Positions 1 through 9,315 are shown, counted from the stretch's first letter. The stretch is 33,192 nucleotides of DNA from Alphaproteobacteria bacterium (GCA_003241875.1 QBLU01000021.1:1-33192); one strand, 5' to 3'. Made by a program: numbers and translations. The notes: generated by a model not told the origin, from the sequence alone.

Positions 1-2198
1 CGCCACCACCGCACCCCGGCCTGCCCACCCGCCAGGCCGTCCTCGACTTCATCCGCAGCCAGCCGTCGAGCGTCGGCAAGCGCGAGATCGCCCGCGCCTT
101 CGGCCTCCACGCCCAGGACAAGATCGCGCTGAAGGGCCTGCTCAAGGAGATGCAGGACGCCGGCGAGCTCGAACAGGGCCCCGGCCGCACCCTCCACAAG
201 GGCGGCGGCCTGCCGAAAGTCACCGTCATCCGCATCATCGAGGCCGGCGACGAAGGCCCGATCGCCATCCCCGACCGCTGGGACCAGCCGACACCGCCAC
301 CGCGCATCCGCCTGATCGAGGCCCGCAAGCGCGCTGCCTTCGGGGTCGGCGACCGGCTGCTGGCCCGGATCGAGGAACAAGGCAGTGGTTATGCCGCCTT
401 CCCGATGAAGGCACTGGCCAAGACCGAGGAGTTCGTCCTCGGCATTTTGCGCAAGGAAGCCCTTGGCTACCGCCTCGTTCCCGTCGACAAGCGCGCCCGC
501 AGCGACCTTGCCGTCACCGAAATCGGCGATGCCGCCCCCGGCGACCTGGTGCTGGCCGAACCCGGCGGTCGCCCGCCGCGCCAATATGCCCGCGTCGTGG
601 AGGTGCTCGGCGACCCGTTCGCGCCGCGGTCCTTTTCGCTGATCGCCATTCACGCCAAGGGCATTCCGCACCGTTTCGACGAAATCACCCTCGAACAGGC
701 CGAAACCGTCGCCCGGCAGCCGCTCGGCGAGCGCGAGGACTTGCGTGCGCTGCCCTTCCTCACCATCGACCCGGCCGACGCCCGCGACCATGACGATGCC
801 GTCTGGGCGGCGCCGGACCCCGACAACCAGGGCCATTTCAACGCCATCGTCGCCATCGCCGATGTCAGTTTCTACGTCCGGCCGGGCACCAGCCTCGACC
901 GTTCGGCCCGCCAGCGCGGCAACAGCGTCTATTTTCCCGACCGCGTCGTCCCGATGCTGCCCGAAACCCTGTCGGCCGATGTCTGCTCGCTGGTCGAGGC
1001 CCAGGACCGCGGCGTGCTCGCGTGCCACCTCCACATCGCGCCCGACGGCAAGGTGCTGCGCCAGCACTTCACCCGCGCCGTCATCCGCTGCGTCACCAAC
1101 ATTGCCTATGAGGAGGCGCAGGCCAGCATCGACACCCAGTCGGGCGACTATCTCGCCATCCTCACCGACCTCTGGGCCGCCTGGGGCGCGCTGGCCAAGG
1201 CCCGCGACCAGCGCGAACCGCTGGCGCTCGACCTGCCCGAACGCCGCGTCACCCTCGACGCCGAAGGGCGTATCGCCGCCATCGAGCTGCGCGAGCACCT
1301 CGCCGCGCACCGACTGATCGAGGATTTCATGATCGCCGCCAATGTCGCCGCGGCCAAGGCGCTGGAGGCGAAAAAGGCGCCGTGCATGTACCGCGACCAC
1401 GAGGCGCCGGGCCGTGAAAAGCTGATCGCGCTCAAGGACTATATGGAAACCTTCGGCCAGAATTTCGCCATGGGGCAGGTCATCAAGCCGGCCACCTTCA
1501 ACCGCCTGATCGAACGCGTGAAAGGCGAGGAATACAGCGAACAGGTCATGGAGCAGATCCTGCGCACCCAGACCCAGGCCTATTACAGCCCCGAGAACAA
1601 GGGCCATTTCGGCCTGTCGCTGGGCAGCTACGCGCATTTCACCTCGCCCATTCGCCGCTATGCCGACCTTGTCGTCCACCGCGCGCTGGTGACCGCCTAC
1701 AAGCTCGGCGACGGCGGGCTGGGGGAGGGCGATGCCGCCGCGATGGGCAAGACCGCCGACCATGTCAGCATGACCGAACGGCGCGCCATGGAGGCCGAGC
1801 GCGACACCACCGATCGCTATGTCGCCGCCTTCCTGTCGACCCGCGTCGGCGAGGTGCTGCCGACCCGCATCACCGGCGTCGCCAAGTTCGGTTTCTTCGC
1901 CCAGGTCGTCGGCCTCGGCGGCGACGGCCTGGTGCCGGTCTCGACCCTGGGCGACGAACGCTTCGTCTATGACGATGCCACAAGGGTGCTCGAAGGTATC
2001 GAGACCGGCACCCGCTACACCGCCGGGATGCGCCTCGAACTGCGGCTGGCGGAGGCCAATCCGATCACCGGCGCGCTGCGTTTCGAGCTGCCGTTGGGCG
2101 AAGGCCAGCAGCCGTTCCGCCGCGATCGGGTGCGCACCGGCCGCCGCGCCGGGCAGTCGCGCGTCCCAAAGGGCGTCAAACGGGGCGGGCGACGCTGA
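1..2198 (+). CDS. rnr: Ribonuclease R, 5' end cut by window edge
   Basis: Processive 3'-5' exoribonuclease that degrades structured RNA. The reading frame is open from base 3, so the true start lies outside the window. The first visible residues form an N-terminal winged-helix region (PTRQAVLDFIRSQPSSVGKR and following). Cold-shock-like OB segments come next. The RNB catalytic domain carries the metal-binding Asp cluster (DPADARDHDDAV, bases ~770-805), and HFTSPIRRYADLVVHRAL lies near bases 1636-1690. A C-terminal S1 domain (VLPTRITGVAKFGFFAQV) is followed by a short basic tail ending in RRGQ/VKRGGRR-type sequence typical of RNase R. An internal ATG at 150 would remove most of the winged helix and is not the likely start. 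No partner gene is visible upstream. Identification is firm. Confidence 0.96.
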   Translation, partial: PPPHPGLPTRQAVLDFIRSQPSSVGKREIARAFGLHAQDKIALKGLLKEMQDAGELEQGPGRTLHKGGGLPKVTVIRIIEAGDEGPIAIPDRWDQPTPPPRIRLIEARKRAAFGVGDRLLARIEEQGSGYAAFPMKALAKTEEFVLGILRKEALGYRLVPVDKRARSDLAVTEIGDAAPGDLVLAEPGGRPPRQYARVVEVLGDPFAPRSFSLIAIHAKGIPHRFDEITLEQAETVARQPLGEREDLRALPFLTIDPADARDHDDAVWAAPDPDNQGHFNAIVAIADVSFYVRPGTSLDRSARQRGNSVYFPDRVVPMLPETLSADVCSLVEAQDRGVLACHLHIAPDGKVLRQHFTRAVIRCVTNIAYEEAQASIDTQSGDYLAILTDLWAAWGALAKARDQREPLALDLPERRVTLDAEGRIAAIELREHLAAHRLIEDFMIAANVAAAKALEAKKAPCMYRDHEAPGREKLIALKDYMETFGQNFAMGQVIKPATFNRLIERVKGEEYSEQVMEQILRTQTQAYYSPENKGHFGLSLGSYAHFTSPIRRYADLVVHRALVTAYKLGDGGLGEGDAAAMGKTADHVSMTERRAMEAERDTTDRYVAAFLSTRVGEVLPTRITGVAKFGFFAQVVGLGGDGLVPVSTLGDERFVYDDATRVLEGIETGTRYTAGMRLELRLAEANPITGALRFELPLGEGQQPFRRDRVRTGRRAGQSRVPKGVKRGGRR

Positions 2199-2299
2199 GC
2201 GGCACCACAGCTACCGTTACGCTATCCCAACAAAATACTGTCGGCCTGTTTTACACTGTGCCTCGGCAGTCAGACTCGCATGCCTTGAAAATCAATTGT

Positions 2300-2403
2300 T
2301 TGACAGACCAGAGACAGTTGGCCCGATTTTTGCATTTGGTCGTGCAGGTCGCTCATTTGTTGCTGAAAGCAAAATATCGCTCGGCAATGTAACGGATAAG
2401 GAT
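2300..2403 (+). promoter_or_regulatory. Possible promoter and RBS of the PEP-CTERM gene
   Basis: The 212 bases between rnr and the next gene are clearly more AT-rich than their surroundings. They contain an exact TTGACA (-35-like) at 2300-2305, but the hexamer 17 bases downstream (CCGATT) is a poor -10. AAGGAT at 2398-2403 is a good ribosome binding site 7 bases before the ATG at 2411. The RBS is solid; the promoter is a guess. An AT-rich leader like this favours independent transcription over read-through from rnr. Confidence 0.3.
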
Positions 2404-2410
2404 TGTTGTT

Positions 2411-3193
2411 ATGGTTGCTCAACGTGTCTTTCTGGCATTTGCCGTGTCGACAGCGTTTCTGGCCAGTGCTGCCCAAGCCGCCATCGTGCGGGTCAGCGCC
2501 GCCGATTTCATCGCCGGCTCCGGGGTCATCACCTTCAGCGAATTTGCCGGCGGCACCGAAAACCCGGTTTATACACCCGGTGATTATGGCGGCGGCGTCG
2601 GATCGCCCAACGTCAGCTTCGCCGGCTTGTTCAACGGCCAGTCGCTCAGCGCCACGCCCGGCGTCGATTGCCCTGGTGCTGCCGCCACGGCCTGTGTCGT
2701 CGGAACGCCGACCGGGCCGCTGTCGCTGAATTTCGCCTCGCCAGCGACCTTCATTACCGGCGATGGTGCCAACCCGACGTCGCCGGTGCTGTCGGGTTCG
2801 CCGACCTTCAACGGCCCCATCGCCGTGCTGTTCGATACCGACCAGGTCGGCGTCGGTTTCGACGGCGGCTTTTTCAACGCGGCCGGCAGCACCGGCATCA
2901 CCGCCTTCGATCGCAACGGCAATCTGATCGGCACGGTCAGCAACCTGGGGCTCGGCATCGAGTTCCTGGGTCTGGTGACCAGCGACGGCGCACCGCTGAT
3001 CGCCGGTGTGTTCCTCGACCTCGTCGGGTCGGAACCGGCGGGTTTTGCCATCGATAATCTGCGGTTCGGCACGCGCGGTCAGGTCGTCATCCCCGGCATC
3101 CCTGAACCCGGTAGCTGGGCCATGTTGATCGCGGGCTTCGGCCTGACGGGCGCTGTTCTGCGGCGGCGGCGCATGCCGCTCGTCGCAGCCTAG
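2411..3193 (+). CDS. Secreted PEPxxWA-CTERM sorting-domain protein
   Basis: Predicted exported protein of 260 residues. It starts with a Sec signal peptide (hydrophobic VFLAFAVSTAFLASAAQA, cleavage about residue 23). A Gly/Ala/Pro-rich, beta-type ectodomain follows with two Cys residues, which could form one disulfide. The C-terminus is a tripartite sorting signal: PEPGSWAM, a hydrophobic helix (LIAGFGLTGAVL), then RRRR. The PEPxxWA variant is a hallmark of Sphingomonadales and related alphaproteobacteria; such proteins are processed by an exosortase/XrtA-type system usually tied to exopolysaccharide. No exosortase gene lies in the window. The ectodomain resembles many uncharacterised PEP-CTERM proteins and gives no clear function. 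It has its own AT-rich leader and is followed by paired hairpins. Confidence 0.88.
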   Translation: MVAQRVFLAFAVSTAFLASAAQAAIVRVSAADFIAGSGVITFSEFAGGTENPVYTPGDYGGGVGSPNVSFAGLFNGQSLSATPGVDCPGAAATACVVGTPTGPLSLNFASPATFITGDGANPTSPVLSGSPTFNGPIAVLFDTDQVGVGFDGGFFNAAGSTGITAFDRNGNLIGTVSNLGLGIEFLGLVTSDGAPLIAGVFLDLVGSEPAGFAIDNLRFGTRGQVVIPGIPEPGSWAMLIAGFGLTGAVLRRRRMPLVAA

Positions 3194-3207
3194 CGCAGCA
3201 GCTTCGG

Positions 3208-3288
3208 CGCGGCGGCGGGACCCCCCGTTCGCCGCCGCGTCGATCGACCGGCGCACGTCCCAGGACCCCCCGTCGGGGCGTGCGCCGG
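3208..3288. terminator. Two tandem GC-rich hairpins between convergent genes
   Basis: Hairpin 1: a perfect 10-bp stem (3208-3217 with 3230-3239) and a 12-base loop. Hairpin 2: stem 3248-3261 with 3275-3288, of which the outer 10 pairs are perfect and one inner pair is G-U, with a 13-base loop. The loops share the string GGACCCCCCGT. Hairpin 2 is followed by ACTCTTATTCCTTT, a weak T-rich run on the plus strand. The position between the PEP-CTERM gene (plus) and folC (minus) suits a terminator, possibly acting in both directions. Confidence 0.55.
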
Positions 3289-3328
3289 CACTCTTATTCC
3301 TTTGGTCGCGTTGCCGATCGCCGGTGTT

Positions 3329-4684
3329 CTAGCCCGCCGACTGGCCGTTTTCGGCGAGCACGGCGCCGGCCAGGTAGAGCGACCCCGTTACCAGCACCAG
3401 CGCCGGCGTCGATCCCGCCGCCGTCCGGATCGCTGCCAGTGCCTCGGCGACCGAGGGGCAGGGCGTCGCCGCCAGTCCGGCATCCTCGACGATATCGGCG
3501 AGATCGGCGGGGCTGTGCGCGGCATGGTCGTCGATCGGCACCGTCCAGACATGGGCGACGCGGCCGGCGAACGGCTTGATGAAGCCGGCGGCATCCTTGG
3601 CCGACAACATGCCGAGCACGATGTGCAACGGCAGGCCGGTCGTCGATCCGCTCCCCGACTTGCTGAAATTGTCGGCCAGCGCCCGGCCGGCGGCGGGATT
3701 ATGGCCGCCATCGACCCAGAGTTCGCTATCGTCCGGCAGTCGCGCGGTGAGTGGCCCGGCTTCGAGCCGTTGCAGCCGCGCCGGCCATTCGGCCCAGCCC
3801 ATGCCGGCGCGCAGCGCCCCGTCGTTGACCGGGACCAACGTCTGCGCCCGCAGCATGGCGACGGCGAGCGCCGCATTGTCGAGCTGGTGGGCGCCCGGCA
3901 GCCGCGGCAGCGGCAGCGTCACCCGGCCCTGGCCGTCGCGATAATGCAGTGCGCCCTCGTACAGCGCGGCGTCCCAATCATCGCCGCGGATGCGCAGCGC
4001 CGCCCCGGCCACGCCGGCGACCTCGGCAATGCGCGCCGTCACCGCCTTGGGATAGCGCGAAATGACCAGCGGCACGCCCTTTTTGGCGATGCCGGCCTTT
4101 TCGCGGGCGATGTCGAGGATGGTGTCGCCCAGCCATTGCTGGTGATCGAGGCCGAGCTGCGCGATGCCGGTGACCAGCGGCGCCTCGATGACGTTGGTCG
4201 CGTCCATGCGGCCGCCGAGGCCGACCTCGACGATGGTGGCATCGGCGGGCGTGCGCGAAAAGGCGAGGAAAGCCAGTGCCGTCGTCAGTTCGAAAAAGGT
4301 GATCGGCTGGCCGCCGTTGCGGGCCAGGATCTCGCGCAGCAGTTCGGCGAGCGCGTCGTTGGTGATCAGCTGGCCGGCGACGCGAATGCGCTCGTTGAAA
4401 CGGATCAGGTGCGGCGAGGTATAGACATGGACGCGCTTGCCCGACGCCTCGATGCAGGCGCGCAGGAAGGCGACGGTGGAGCCCTTGCCGTTGGTGCCGG
4501 CGACATGGAACACCGGCGGCAGCTTGCGGTGGGGGTTGCCGAGCCGTGACAGCAGCCGGGTCAGCCGGTCGAGCGTCAGGTCGATTTCGGCCGGGTGCAG
4601 GGCATAGGCGGCGCCGAGCAGCGCATCGAGCACCGGGTCGTCCGATCGCGCCCGCGGCATCATCGCCCCCGTTTTTGCCATCAC
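3329..4684 (-). CDS. folC: Bifunctional folylpolyglutamate/dihydrofolate synthase
   Basis: Cytosolic Mur-ligase-fold enzyme that adds glutamate to dihydropteroate or tetrahydrofolate using ATP. The 451-residue protein has the P-loop GTNGKGST at residues 63-70, the FolC signature around [14 protein letters not shown], and a C-terminal Mur-ligase domain ([15 protein letters not shown]). It is last in the minus-strand run trpF-trpB-trpA-accD-folC. Two starts compete: GTG at 4684, which overlaps the accD stop as GTGA, and ATG at 4681, which overlaps it by one base (TGATG). The product differs by one residue. Either arrangement implies translational coupling to accD. Confidence 0.95.
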   Translation of the reverse strand: MMAKTGAMMPRARSDDPVLDALLGAAYALHPAEIDLTLDRLTRLLSRLGNPHRKLPPVFHVAGTNGKGSTVAFLRACIEASGKRVHVYTSPHLIRFNERIRVAGQLITNDALAELLREILARNGGQPITFFELTTALAFLAFSRTPADATIVEVGLGGRMDATNVIEAPLVTGIAQLGLDHQQWLGDTILDIAREKAGIAKKGVPLVISRYPKAVTARIAEVAGVAGAALRIRGDDWDAALYEGALHYRDGQGRVTLPLPRLPGAHQLDNAALAVAMLRAQTLVPVNDGALRAGMGWAEWPARLQRLEAGPLTARLPDDSELWVDGGHNPAAGRALADNFSKSGSGSTTGLPLHIVLGMLSAKDAAGFIKPFAGRVAHVWTVPIDDHAAHSPADLADIVEDAGLAATPCPSVAEALAAIRTAAGSTPALVLVTGSLYLAGAVLAENGQSAG

Positions 4685-5541
4685 GCAGGTTCGGTGATGC
4701 GGCGCGCGGTCAACAGGGCGAGCAGCTTGGCCAGCGTCTCCTTCAGCTCGCGGCGATGCACGACCATGTCGAGCATGCCATGGGCGAGCAAATATTCGGC
4801 GCGCTGGAAGCCCTCGGGCAGTTTCTCGCGGATGGTCTGCTCGATGACCCGCTGGCCGGCGAAACCGATCAGCGCATTGGGTTCGGCGATCTGCACGTCG
4901 CCAAGCATGGCATAGCTGGCGGTGACGCCGCCGGTCGTCGGATCGGTCAGCACGACGATATAGGGCAGGCGGGCTTCCTTCAGCTCGGCGATTCCGACGG
5001 TGGTCCGCGGCATCTGCATCAGGCTGAGAATGCCCTCCTGCATGCGTGCGCCGCCAGCGGCGGTGAAGACGACGAAGGGCACGCCGGCGGCCACGGCGGC
5101 ACGGGCGCCGGCAAGGAAGGCCTCCCCCACGCCCATGCCCATGGAACCGCCCATGAAGGCGAAATTCTGGATGGCGACGATGGCGCGCACGCCGCCGATC
5201 TGGCCATCGCCGACGGTCATCGCCTCGGGTTCGCCAGTGGCGGCCTTGGCGGCGCGCAGGCGGTCGACATACCGCTTCTGGTCGCGGAACTTCAGCGGAT
5301 CCTCGACGACCTTGGCGACGGCGACAGTGGCATAGTCACCGTCAAAAATCTGGGCAAAGCGCGTCTTGGGGCCGATACGCTCGTGATGGTCGCAGCGCGG
5401 GCAGACCGACTGATTTTCGTCGAATTCCTTGGTATAGACCATGGTCCCGCAGTTGCGGCACTTGGTCCACAGATTGTCGGGCGTTTCCCGCCGCGACATG
5501 AATCCGGTCAGCTGTTGGCGGGTGCGGGTCAACCAGCTCAT
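4681..5541 (-). CDS. accD: Acetyl-CoA carboxylase carboxyltransferase subunit beta
   Basis: Beta subunit of the carboxyltransferase half of acetyl-CoA carboxylase, the first committed step of fatty acid synthesis; it works with AccA, which is not in the window. The 286-residue protein carries the N-terminal four-Cys zinc ribbon (Cys28, Cys31, Cys47, Cys50) and then a crotonase-fold carboxyltransferase domain ([35 protein letters not shown]). Start ATG at 5541 overlaps the trpA stop as ATGA, and its stop overlaps folC. The trpA-accD-folC order is common in alphaproteobacteria. Length and motifs are normal. Confidence 0.97.
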   Translation of the reverse strand: MSWLTRTRQQLTGFMSRRETPDNLWTKCRNCGTMVYTKEFDENQSVCPRCDHHERIGPKTRFAQIFDGDYATVAVAKVVEDPLKFRDQKRYVDRLRAAKAATGEPEAMTVGDGQIGGVRAIVAIQNFAFMGGSMGMGVGEAFLAGARAAVAAGVPFVVFTAAGGARMQEGILSLMQMPRTTVGIAELKEARLPYIVVLTDPTTGGVTASYAMLGDVQIAEPNALIGFAGQRVIEQTIREKLPEGFQRAEYLLAHGMLDMVVHRRELKETLAKLLALLTARRITEPA

Positions 5542-6371
5542 GCGGCGATTTCCTGTTTGCGAGCGGCGCGGACGGCGGTGGCAAGGCCGGCGACGAGGGT
5601 GCCGACCCGGGCTGGAATGTCGTTGGCGCGTTCGGCGGCCGCGGCGCCGATGGTATCGACGATCGCCGATCCGACAACAACGGCATCGGCGGTGACGGCG
5701 ATGGCGGCGGCCTGGTCGGGGGTGCGGACGCCGAAGCCCACCGCAATCGGCAGGTCGGTCGATCGCTTCAGCCGGGCGACGGCGTCGGCGACATCGGTGG
5801 CGGTGGCGGCATTGGCGCCGGTGACGCCGGCGACCGCGACATAATAGAGGAAGCCCGAGGCGCCATCGAGCACGCGCGGCAACCGCGCCGCATCGGTCGT
5901 CGGGGTGGCGAGGCGGATCAGGTGCAGGCCGTGCGCCGTCAGGTCGGGCACCAGCTCGGCGGCTTCCTCGGGCGGCAGGTCGACGACGATGGTGCCATCG
6001 AGCCCGGCGGCACGGGCATCGGCGGCGAAACGCGCCAGGCCATAGGCCAGGATCGGGTTGAAATAGCCCATCAGGATGACGGGCGTAGCGTCATCCTCGC
6101 GGCGGAAATCGGCAACCATGGCAAGCAGGTCGCGCAACCGCGTGCCGCTGGTCAGGCTGCGGATGTTGCCGAGCTGGATCGCCGCGCCATCGGCCATCGG
6201 ATCGGTGAACGGCATGCCGAGTTCGACGATGTCGGCCCCATTGGCGACGAGCGCGCGCAGGATGGCGGCCGACGTCGTCAGGTCGGGATCGCCGGCGGTG
6301 ACAAAGGTGACCAGCGCGGCGCGGCCGTCGGCGGCGCAGGCGGCGAAGCGGGTGGCGAGGCGGTCGCTCAC
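5538..6371 (-). CDS. trpA: Tryptophan synthase alpha chain
   Basis: Cleaves indole-3-glycerol phosphate to indole and glyceraldehyde 3-phosphate; the indole is channelled to TrpB. The 277-residue TIM barrel shows the catalytic Glu in [12 protein letters not shown] and the catalytic Asp in DPMADG, plus a C-terminal phosphate-binding region ([18 protein letters not shown]). The start is the GTG at 6371, overlapping the trpB stop as GTGA. Longer upstream extensions of the frame run inside trpB and read as shadow sequence. The stop overlaps accD by 4 bases. Normal length and motifs. Confidence 0.97.
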   Translation of the reverse strand: MSDRLATRFAACAADGRAALVTFVTAGDPDLTTSAAILRALVANGADIVELGMPFTDPMADGAAIQLGNIRSLTSGTRLRDLLAMVADFRREDDATPVILMGYFNPILAYGLARFAADARAAGLDGTIVVDLPPEEAAELVPDLTAHGLHLIRLATPTTDAARLPRVLDGASGFLYYVAVAGVTGANAATATDVADAVARLKRSTDLPIAVGFGVRTPDQAAAIAVTADAVVVGSAIVDTIGAAAAERANDIPARVGTLVAGLATAVRAARKQEIAA

Positions 6372-7585
6372 AGCAGCTCGACTCCGAGCGCGTCCGCCAC
6401 CGTGAAGATGTCCTTGTCGCCGCGCCCGCACAGATTCATCACCACCAGCTGGTCGGCCGCCAGCGTCGGCGCGATCCGCGCGACGGCGGCGAGCGCATGC
6501 GCCGGCTCCAGCGCCGGAATGATGCCTTCGGTGCGGCACAGCAGCTGGAAGGCGTCCATCGCCTCGGCATCGGTCGCCGACTGGTATTCGACGCGGCCGA
6601 TGGCGTGCAGCCAGGCGTGTTCCGGCCCGATGCCGGGATAATCCAGCCCGGCCGAGATCGAATGTGCCTCGGTGATCTGGCCGTCCTCGTCCTGCAGCAA
6701 CATCGTCTTGTTGCCGTGGAGCACCCCCGGCCGGCCACCGGCCAGCGAGGCGGCGTGCTGGTCGGTCGACAGGCCATGGCCCGACGCCTCGACGCCGACC
6801 ATCTTGACCGACGCATCGTCGAGGAACGGATGGAACAGTCCGATGGCGTTCGAACCGCCACCGATCGCCGCTACCAGCAGGTCGGGCAGGCGACCCTCGG
6901 CCTCGAGGATCTGCGCTCGCGCCTCGGTGCCGATGACGCTCTGGAAATCGCGCACCAGCTCAGGGTAGGGGTGCGGCCCGGCGGCGGTACCGATGATGTA
7001 GAAGGTGTCGTGGACGTTGGTCACCCAGTCCCGCAGCGCTTCGTTCATCGCGTCCTTCAGCGTGCGGCTGCCGCTTTCGACGGCGCGGACTTCGGCGCCG
7101 AGCAGCTTCATGCGGAACACGTTGGGCGCCTGGCGCTCGATGTCGCGGGCGCCCATGTAGATAACGCAGGGCAGGCCAAAGCGCGCGGCGACGGTGGCGG
7201 TGGCGACGCCATGCTGGCCGGCGCCGGTCTCGGCGATGATCCGCGTCTTGCCCATGCGCATGGCGAGCAAAATTTGCCCGATGCAATTGTTGATCTTGTG
7301 GGCGCCGGTGTGGTTAAGCTCGTCGCGCTTGAGGTAAATCTTGGCCCCGCCCAAATGCTTTGTCAGGCTTTCGGCGAAGTACATCGGGCTCGGCCGCCCG
7401 ACATAATGGGTCATCAGATAGTCGAACTCGGCCTTGAATCCCGGGTCGGCCTTGGCGGCGACATAGGCGCGCTCCAGGTCGAGGATCAGCGGCATCAGCG
7501 TTTCGGCGACATAGCGGCCGCCAAAGGCGCCGAAATGGCCGTTGGCATCGGGGCCGGCGCGCAACGAGGGCGTGGCGATGTTCAT
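6368..7585 (-). CDS. trpB: Tryptophan synthase beta chain
   Basis: PLP enzyme that joins indole and serine to give tryptophan, in an alpha2beta2 complex with TrpA. The 405-residue protein has the PLP lysine at about residue 97 in [11 protein letters not shown], the phosphate-binding loop GGGSNAIG and a conserved C-terminal NLCGRGDKD. The ATG at 7585 overlaps the trpF stop as ATGA, and the TGA stop overlaps trpA. Gene order trpF-trpB-trpA with overlaps at both junctions supports coupled translation. No leader peptide or attenuator typical of enteric trp operons is seen. Confidence 0.97.
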   Translation of the reverse strand: MNIATPSLRAGPDANGHFGAFGGRYVAETLMPLILDLERAYVAAKADPGFKAEFDYLMTHYVGRPSPMYFAESLTKHLGGAKIYLKRDELNHTGAHKINNCIGQILLAMRMGKTRIIAETGAGQHGVATATVAARFGLPCVIYMGARDIERQAPNVFRMKLLGAEVRAVESGSRTLKDAMNEALRDWVTNVHDTFYIIGTAAGPHPYPELVRDFQSVIGTEARAQILEAEGRLPDLLVAAIGGGSNAIGLFHPFLDDASVKMVGVEASGHGLSTDQHAASLAGGRPGVLHGNKTMLLQDEDGQITEAHSISAGLDYPGIGPEHAWLHAIGRVEYQSATDAEAMDAFQLLCRTEGIIPALEPAHALAAVARIAPTLAADQLVVMNLCGRGDKDIFTVADALGVELL

Positions 7586-8217
7586 GGCCGGCGCACCGCG
7601 GCGGCGAATTCGGTTATCTTCAACAGCGATTTCACGCCCGGTCGATCCTCTATTCCCGATGATACATCCACGAACGCCGGCCGCACCGCCGCCAGCGCCG
7701 CCCCGACATTCGCGGCATTCAAGCCGCCACCCAACCCCCAGGGCAGGGGCATCGCCATTCCCTGCAGCAAACGCCAGTCGAATGCCACGCCGTTGCCGCC
7801 CGGAATCGCTGAATCACTAGGGGCCTTTGCATCGAGGAGCAACCGGTCAGCGGGCCCGGCGCCCTGAACGGCCAGCCGGATATCGGCGCGCGTCTTGACC
7901 CCGACGGCGCGCCACACCGCCTTGCCGGTGCGCGATTTCAGCCCGGCAATGCGGTCGGGCGTTTCCCGGCCGTGCAGCTGCAGCGTGTCGATACCGGCAT
8001 CGATCACCGCATCGATCGCCGCATCATCGGCATCGACCAGCACCGCCACCCGCCCGATCCGCGGCGGCACCCGCGCGATCAACCCGGCAGCCCGCTCCGG
8101 CGTCAGGTGGCGCGGGCTCGGCGGATAGAAGACGAACCCCAGCCAACGCGCGCCGGCGCCGATGGCGGCATCGACGCTGTCGGACGTCGACAGGCCGCAG
8201 AACTTGATCTCGGTCAT
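7582..8217 (-). CDS. trpF: Phosphoribosylanthranilate isomerase
   Basis: Amadori isomerase converting PRA to CdRP in tryptophan synthesis. The 211-residue TIM barrel shows the catalytic Cys in IKFCGL at the N-terminus, the catalytic Asp in LLLDAK and the phosphate-binding [16 protein letters not shown] region. The frame extends 15 codons further upstream, but those codons lie in an inverted repeat, and the family starts just before IKFCG, so ATG 8217 is chosen. No Shine-Dalgarno is visible in the 8 bases between the repeat and this ATG. It overlaps trpB by 4 bases. Confidence 0.94.
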   Translation of the reverse strand: MTEIKFCGLSTSDSVDAAIGAGARWLGFVFYPPSPRHLTPERAAGLIARVPPRIGRVAVLVDADDAAIDAVIDAGIDTLQLHGRETPDRIAGLKSRTGKAVWRAVGVKTRADIRLAVQGAGPADRLLLDAKAPSDSAIPGGNGVAFDWRLLQGMAMPLPWGLGGGLNAANVGAALAAVRPAFVDVSSGIEDRPGVKSLLKITEFAAAVRRP

Positions 8218-8225
8218 CGCTTGAT

Positions 8226-8331
8226 TGTCACCCCGGCGAAGGCCGGGGCCCATGGCCCACAAGCTTGGCCACCTGAGCGCGCACGCTTCGACGATCGTGA
8301 TTCATGGGCCCCGGCCTTCGCCGGGGTGACA
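8226..8331. repeat. Perfect 29-bp inverted repeat (REP-like) between pyrF and trpF
   Basis: Arms at 8226-8254 and 8303-8331 are exact reverse complements, separated by 48 bases. Each arm contains CACCCCGGCGAAGGCCGGGG, which is itself internally palindromic. Similar intergenic repeats built on this kind of core are common in sphingomonad and caulobacter genomes. On the minus-strand transcript the 3' arm ends 8 bases before the trpF ATG. The element could be a mobile REP-type palindrome, a terminator or attenuator within the operon, or an mRNA stability element. Confidence 0.85.
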
Positions 8332-8341
8332 GCCGAGGTCG

Positions 8342-9022
8342 TCACACCAATTCCCGCACGATCGCCGCCGCTGCCGCTGCGGGATCCTGCGCGCCGGTGA
8401 TCGGCCGCCCGATGACGAGCACGCTGGCGCCGGCATCGCGGGCCTGGCGCGGGGTCATCACCCGCTTCTGGTCACCGACGGCGCTGCCGGCCGGTCGCAC
8501 GCCGGGAACGACGATCGTCGCATCGGGCCAGGCGGCGCGCACCGCCGCTGTCTCGTGCGGGCTGGCGACAACACCGTCGAGCCCCGCGCCGCGCACCACG
8601 ACCGCCAGCCGCAGCACCTGCGCCGCTGTACCGCCGGCAACGCCCGCCGCAACCAGGTCATCGTCATCAAGGCTGGTCAGCACCGTCACCGCGACCACTT
8701 TCGTACCCGTCGGCGCCGCCGCCCGCGCCGCCGCCAGCATGGCATGGCCGCCGGTGGCATGGACGGTGACGATCGCCGGTACCAGTCCGGCCAGCGAATG
8801 CAGCGCCCCGGCGACGGTGTTCGGAATATCGTGCAGCTTCAGGTCGAGGAACACCGGCAGCCCCAGCTGCGCGATCATCGCCACCCCGGCCGGGCCGTTG
8901 GCGCAGAAAAACTCCAGCCCCAGCTTGACCCCGCCGACATGCGGCAGCAGCCGGCCGACGAGCGCGGCGGCATCCTCGACCCGCGGGGTGTCGATGGCGA
9001 CGAAAACCGGGTTGTGGCTCAC
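8342..9022 (-). CDS. pyrF: Orotidine 5'-phosphate decarboxylase
   Basis: Last step of UMP synthesis: decarboxylates OMP. The 226-residue TIM barrel contains the catalytic Asp-Lys-His-Asp set in FLDLKLHDIPNTV, and a C-terminal phosphate-binding VVPGVRP and VIGRPIT. The start is the GTG at 9022, giving VSHNPVFVAIDTP and overlapping the lapA-like stop as GTGA. A much longer in-frame extension passes through the lapA-like gene and is rejected. The lapA-pyrF order is frequent in sphingomonads. It is separated from trpF by the long inverted repeat. Confidence 0.95.
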   Translation of the reverse strand: MSHNPVFVAIDTPRVEDAAALVGRLLPHVGGVKLGLEFFCANGPAGVAMIAQLGLPVFLDLKLHDIPNTVAGALHSLAGLVPAIVTVHATGGHAMLAAARAAAPTGTKVVAVTVLTSLDDDDLVAAGVAGGTAAQVLRLAVVVRGAGLDGVVASPHETAAVRAAWPDATIVVPGVRPAGSAVGDQKRVMTPRQARDAGASVLVIGRPITGAQDPAAAAAAIVRELV

Positions 9023-9315
9023 GCGCCGGCCGGCGGCACGATGGTCGGCTGGGCCTGCGAAGGCAGCGACGAGGTCCGCACCTCGCCATTGCCGGTCTTG
9101 GCGAGCTTGCGGGTCAGCGTCGCCTTGCTGCCGAGGTGCCACAGCCAGGTCGGCAGCCAGCCGGCGACAAAGGCGATGGCCAGCAGCAGCGGCAACCGGA
9201 TGAAGATCATCGTGCCATCGGGCAGCCGGAACGGCACCGGCGTCCAGTTGGCAACGGCGAGCAGCAGGAAGGCGACGGCCAGCGCCGTCAGCAAAACCCA
9301 GCGGACTATCGACAT
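9019..9315 (-). CDS. LapA-domain (DUF1049) inner membrane protein
   Basis: Small protein of 98 residues with two predicted membrane segments: residues ~5-24 (VRWVLLTALAVAFLLLAVAN) and ~43-60 (LPLLLAIAFVAGWLPTWL). A charged cytosolic tail ends in a Pro-rich stretch. This matches the LapA/YciS (DUF1049) family; in E. coli LapA/LapB help regulate LPS synthesis, but this protein lacks a neighbouring LapB. The role here is inferred from family only. CGGAG at 9321-9325 is a clear RBS. Its stop overlaps pyrF as GTGA, and the cinA-like gene lies 69 bases upstream on the same strand. Confidence 0.85.
   Translation of the reverse strand: MSIVRWVLLTALAVAFLLLAVANWTPVPFRLPDGTMIFIRLPLLLAIAFVAGWLPTWLWHLGSKATLTRKLAKTGNGEVRTSSLPSQAQPTIVPPAGA

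Noticed and set aside
3302-4549. Long plus-strand reading frame opposite folC (and similar long plus-strand frames opposite accD, trpA, trpB)
   Set aside because: These are antisense shadows caused by high GC; the translations lack family motifs, while the minus strand encodes well-known enzymes.
8218-8262. 15-codon N-terminal extension of trpF
   Set aside because: The codons lie inside or next to the inverted repeat, and TrpF proteins start just before the catalytic Cys motif.
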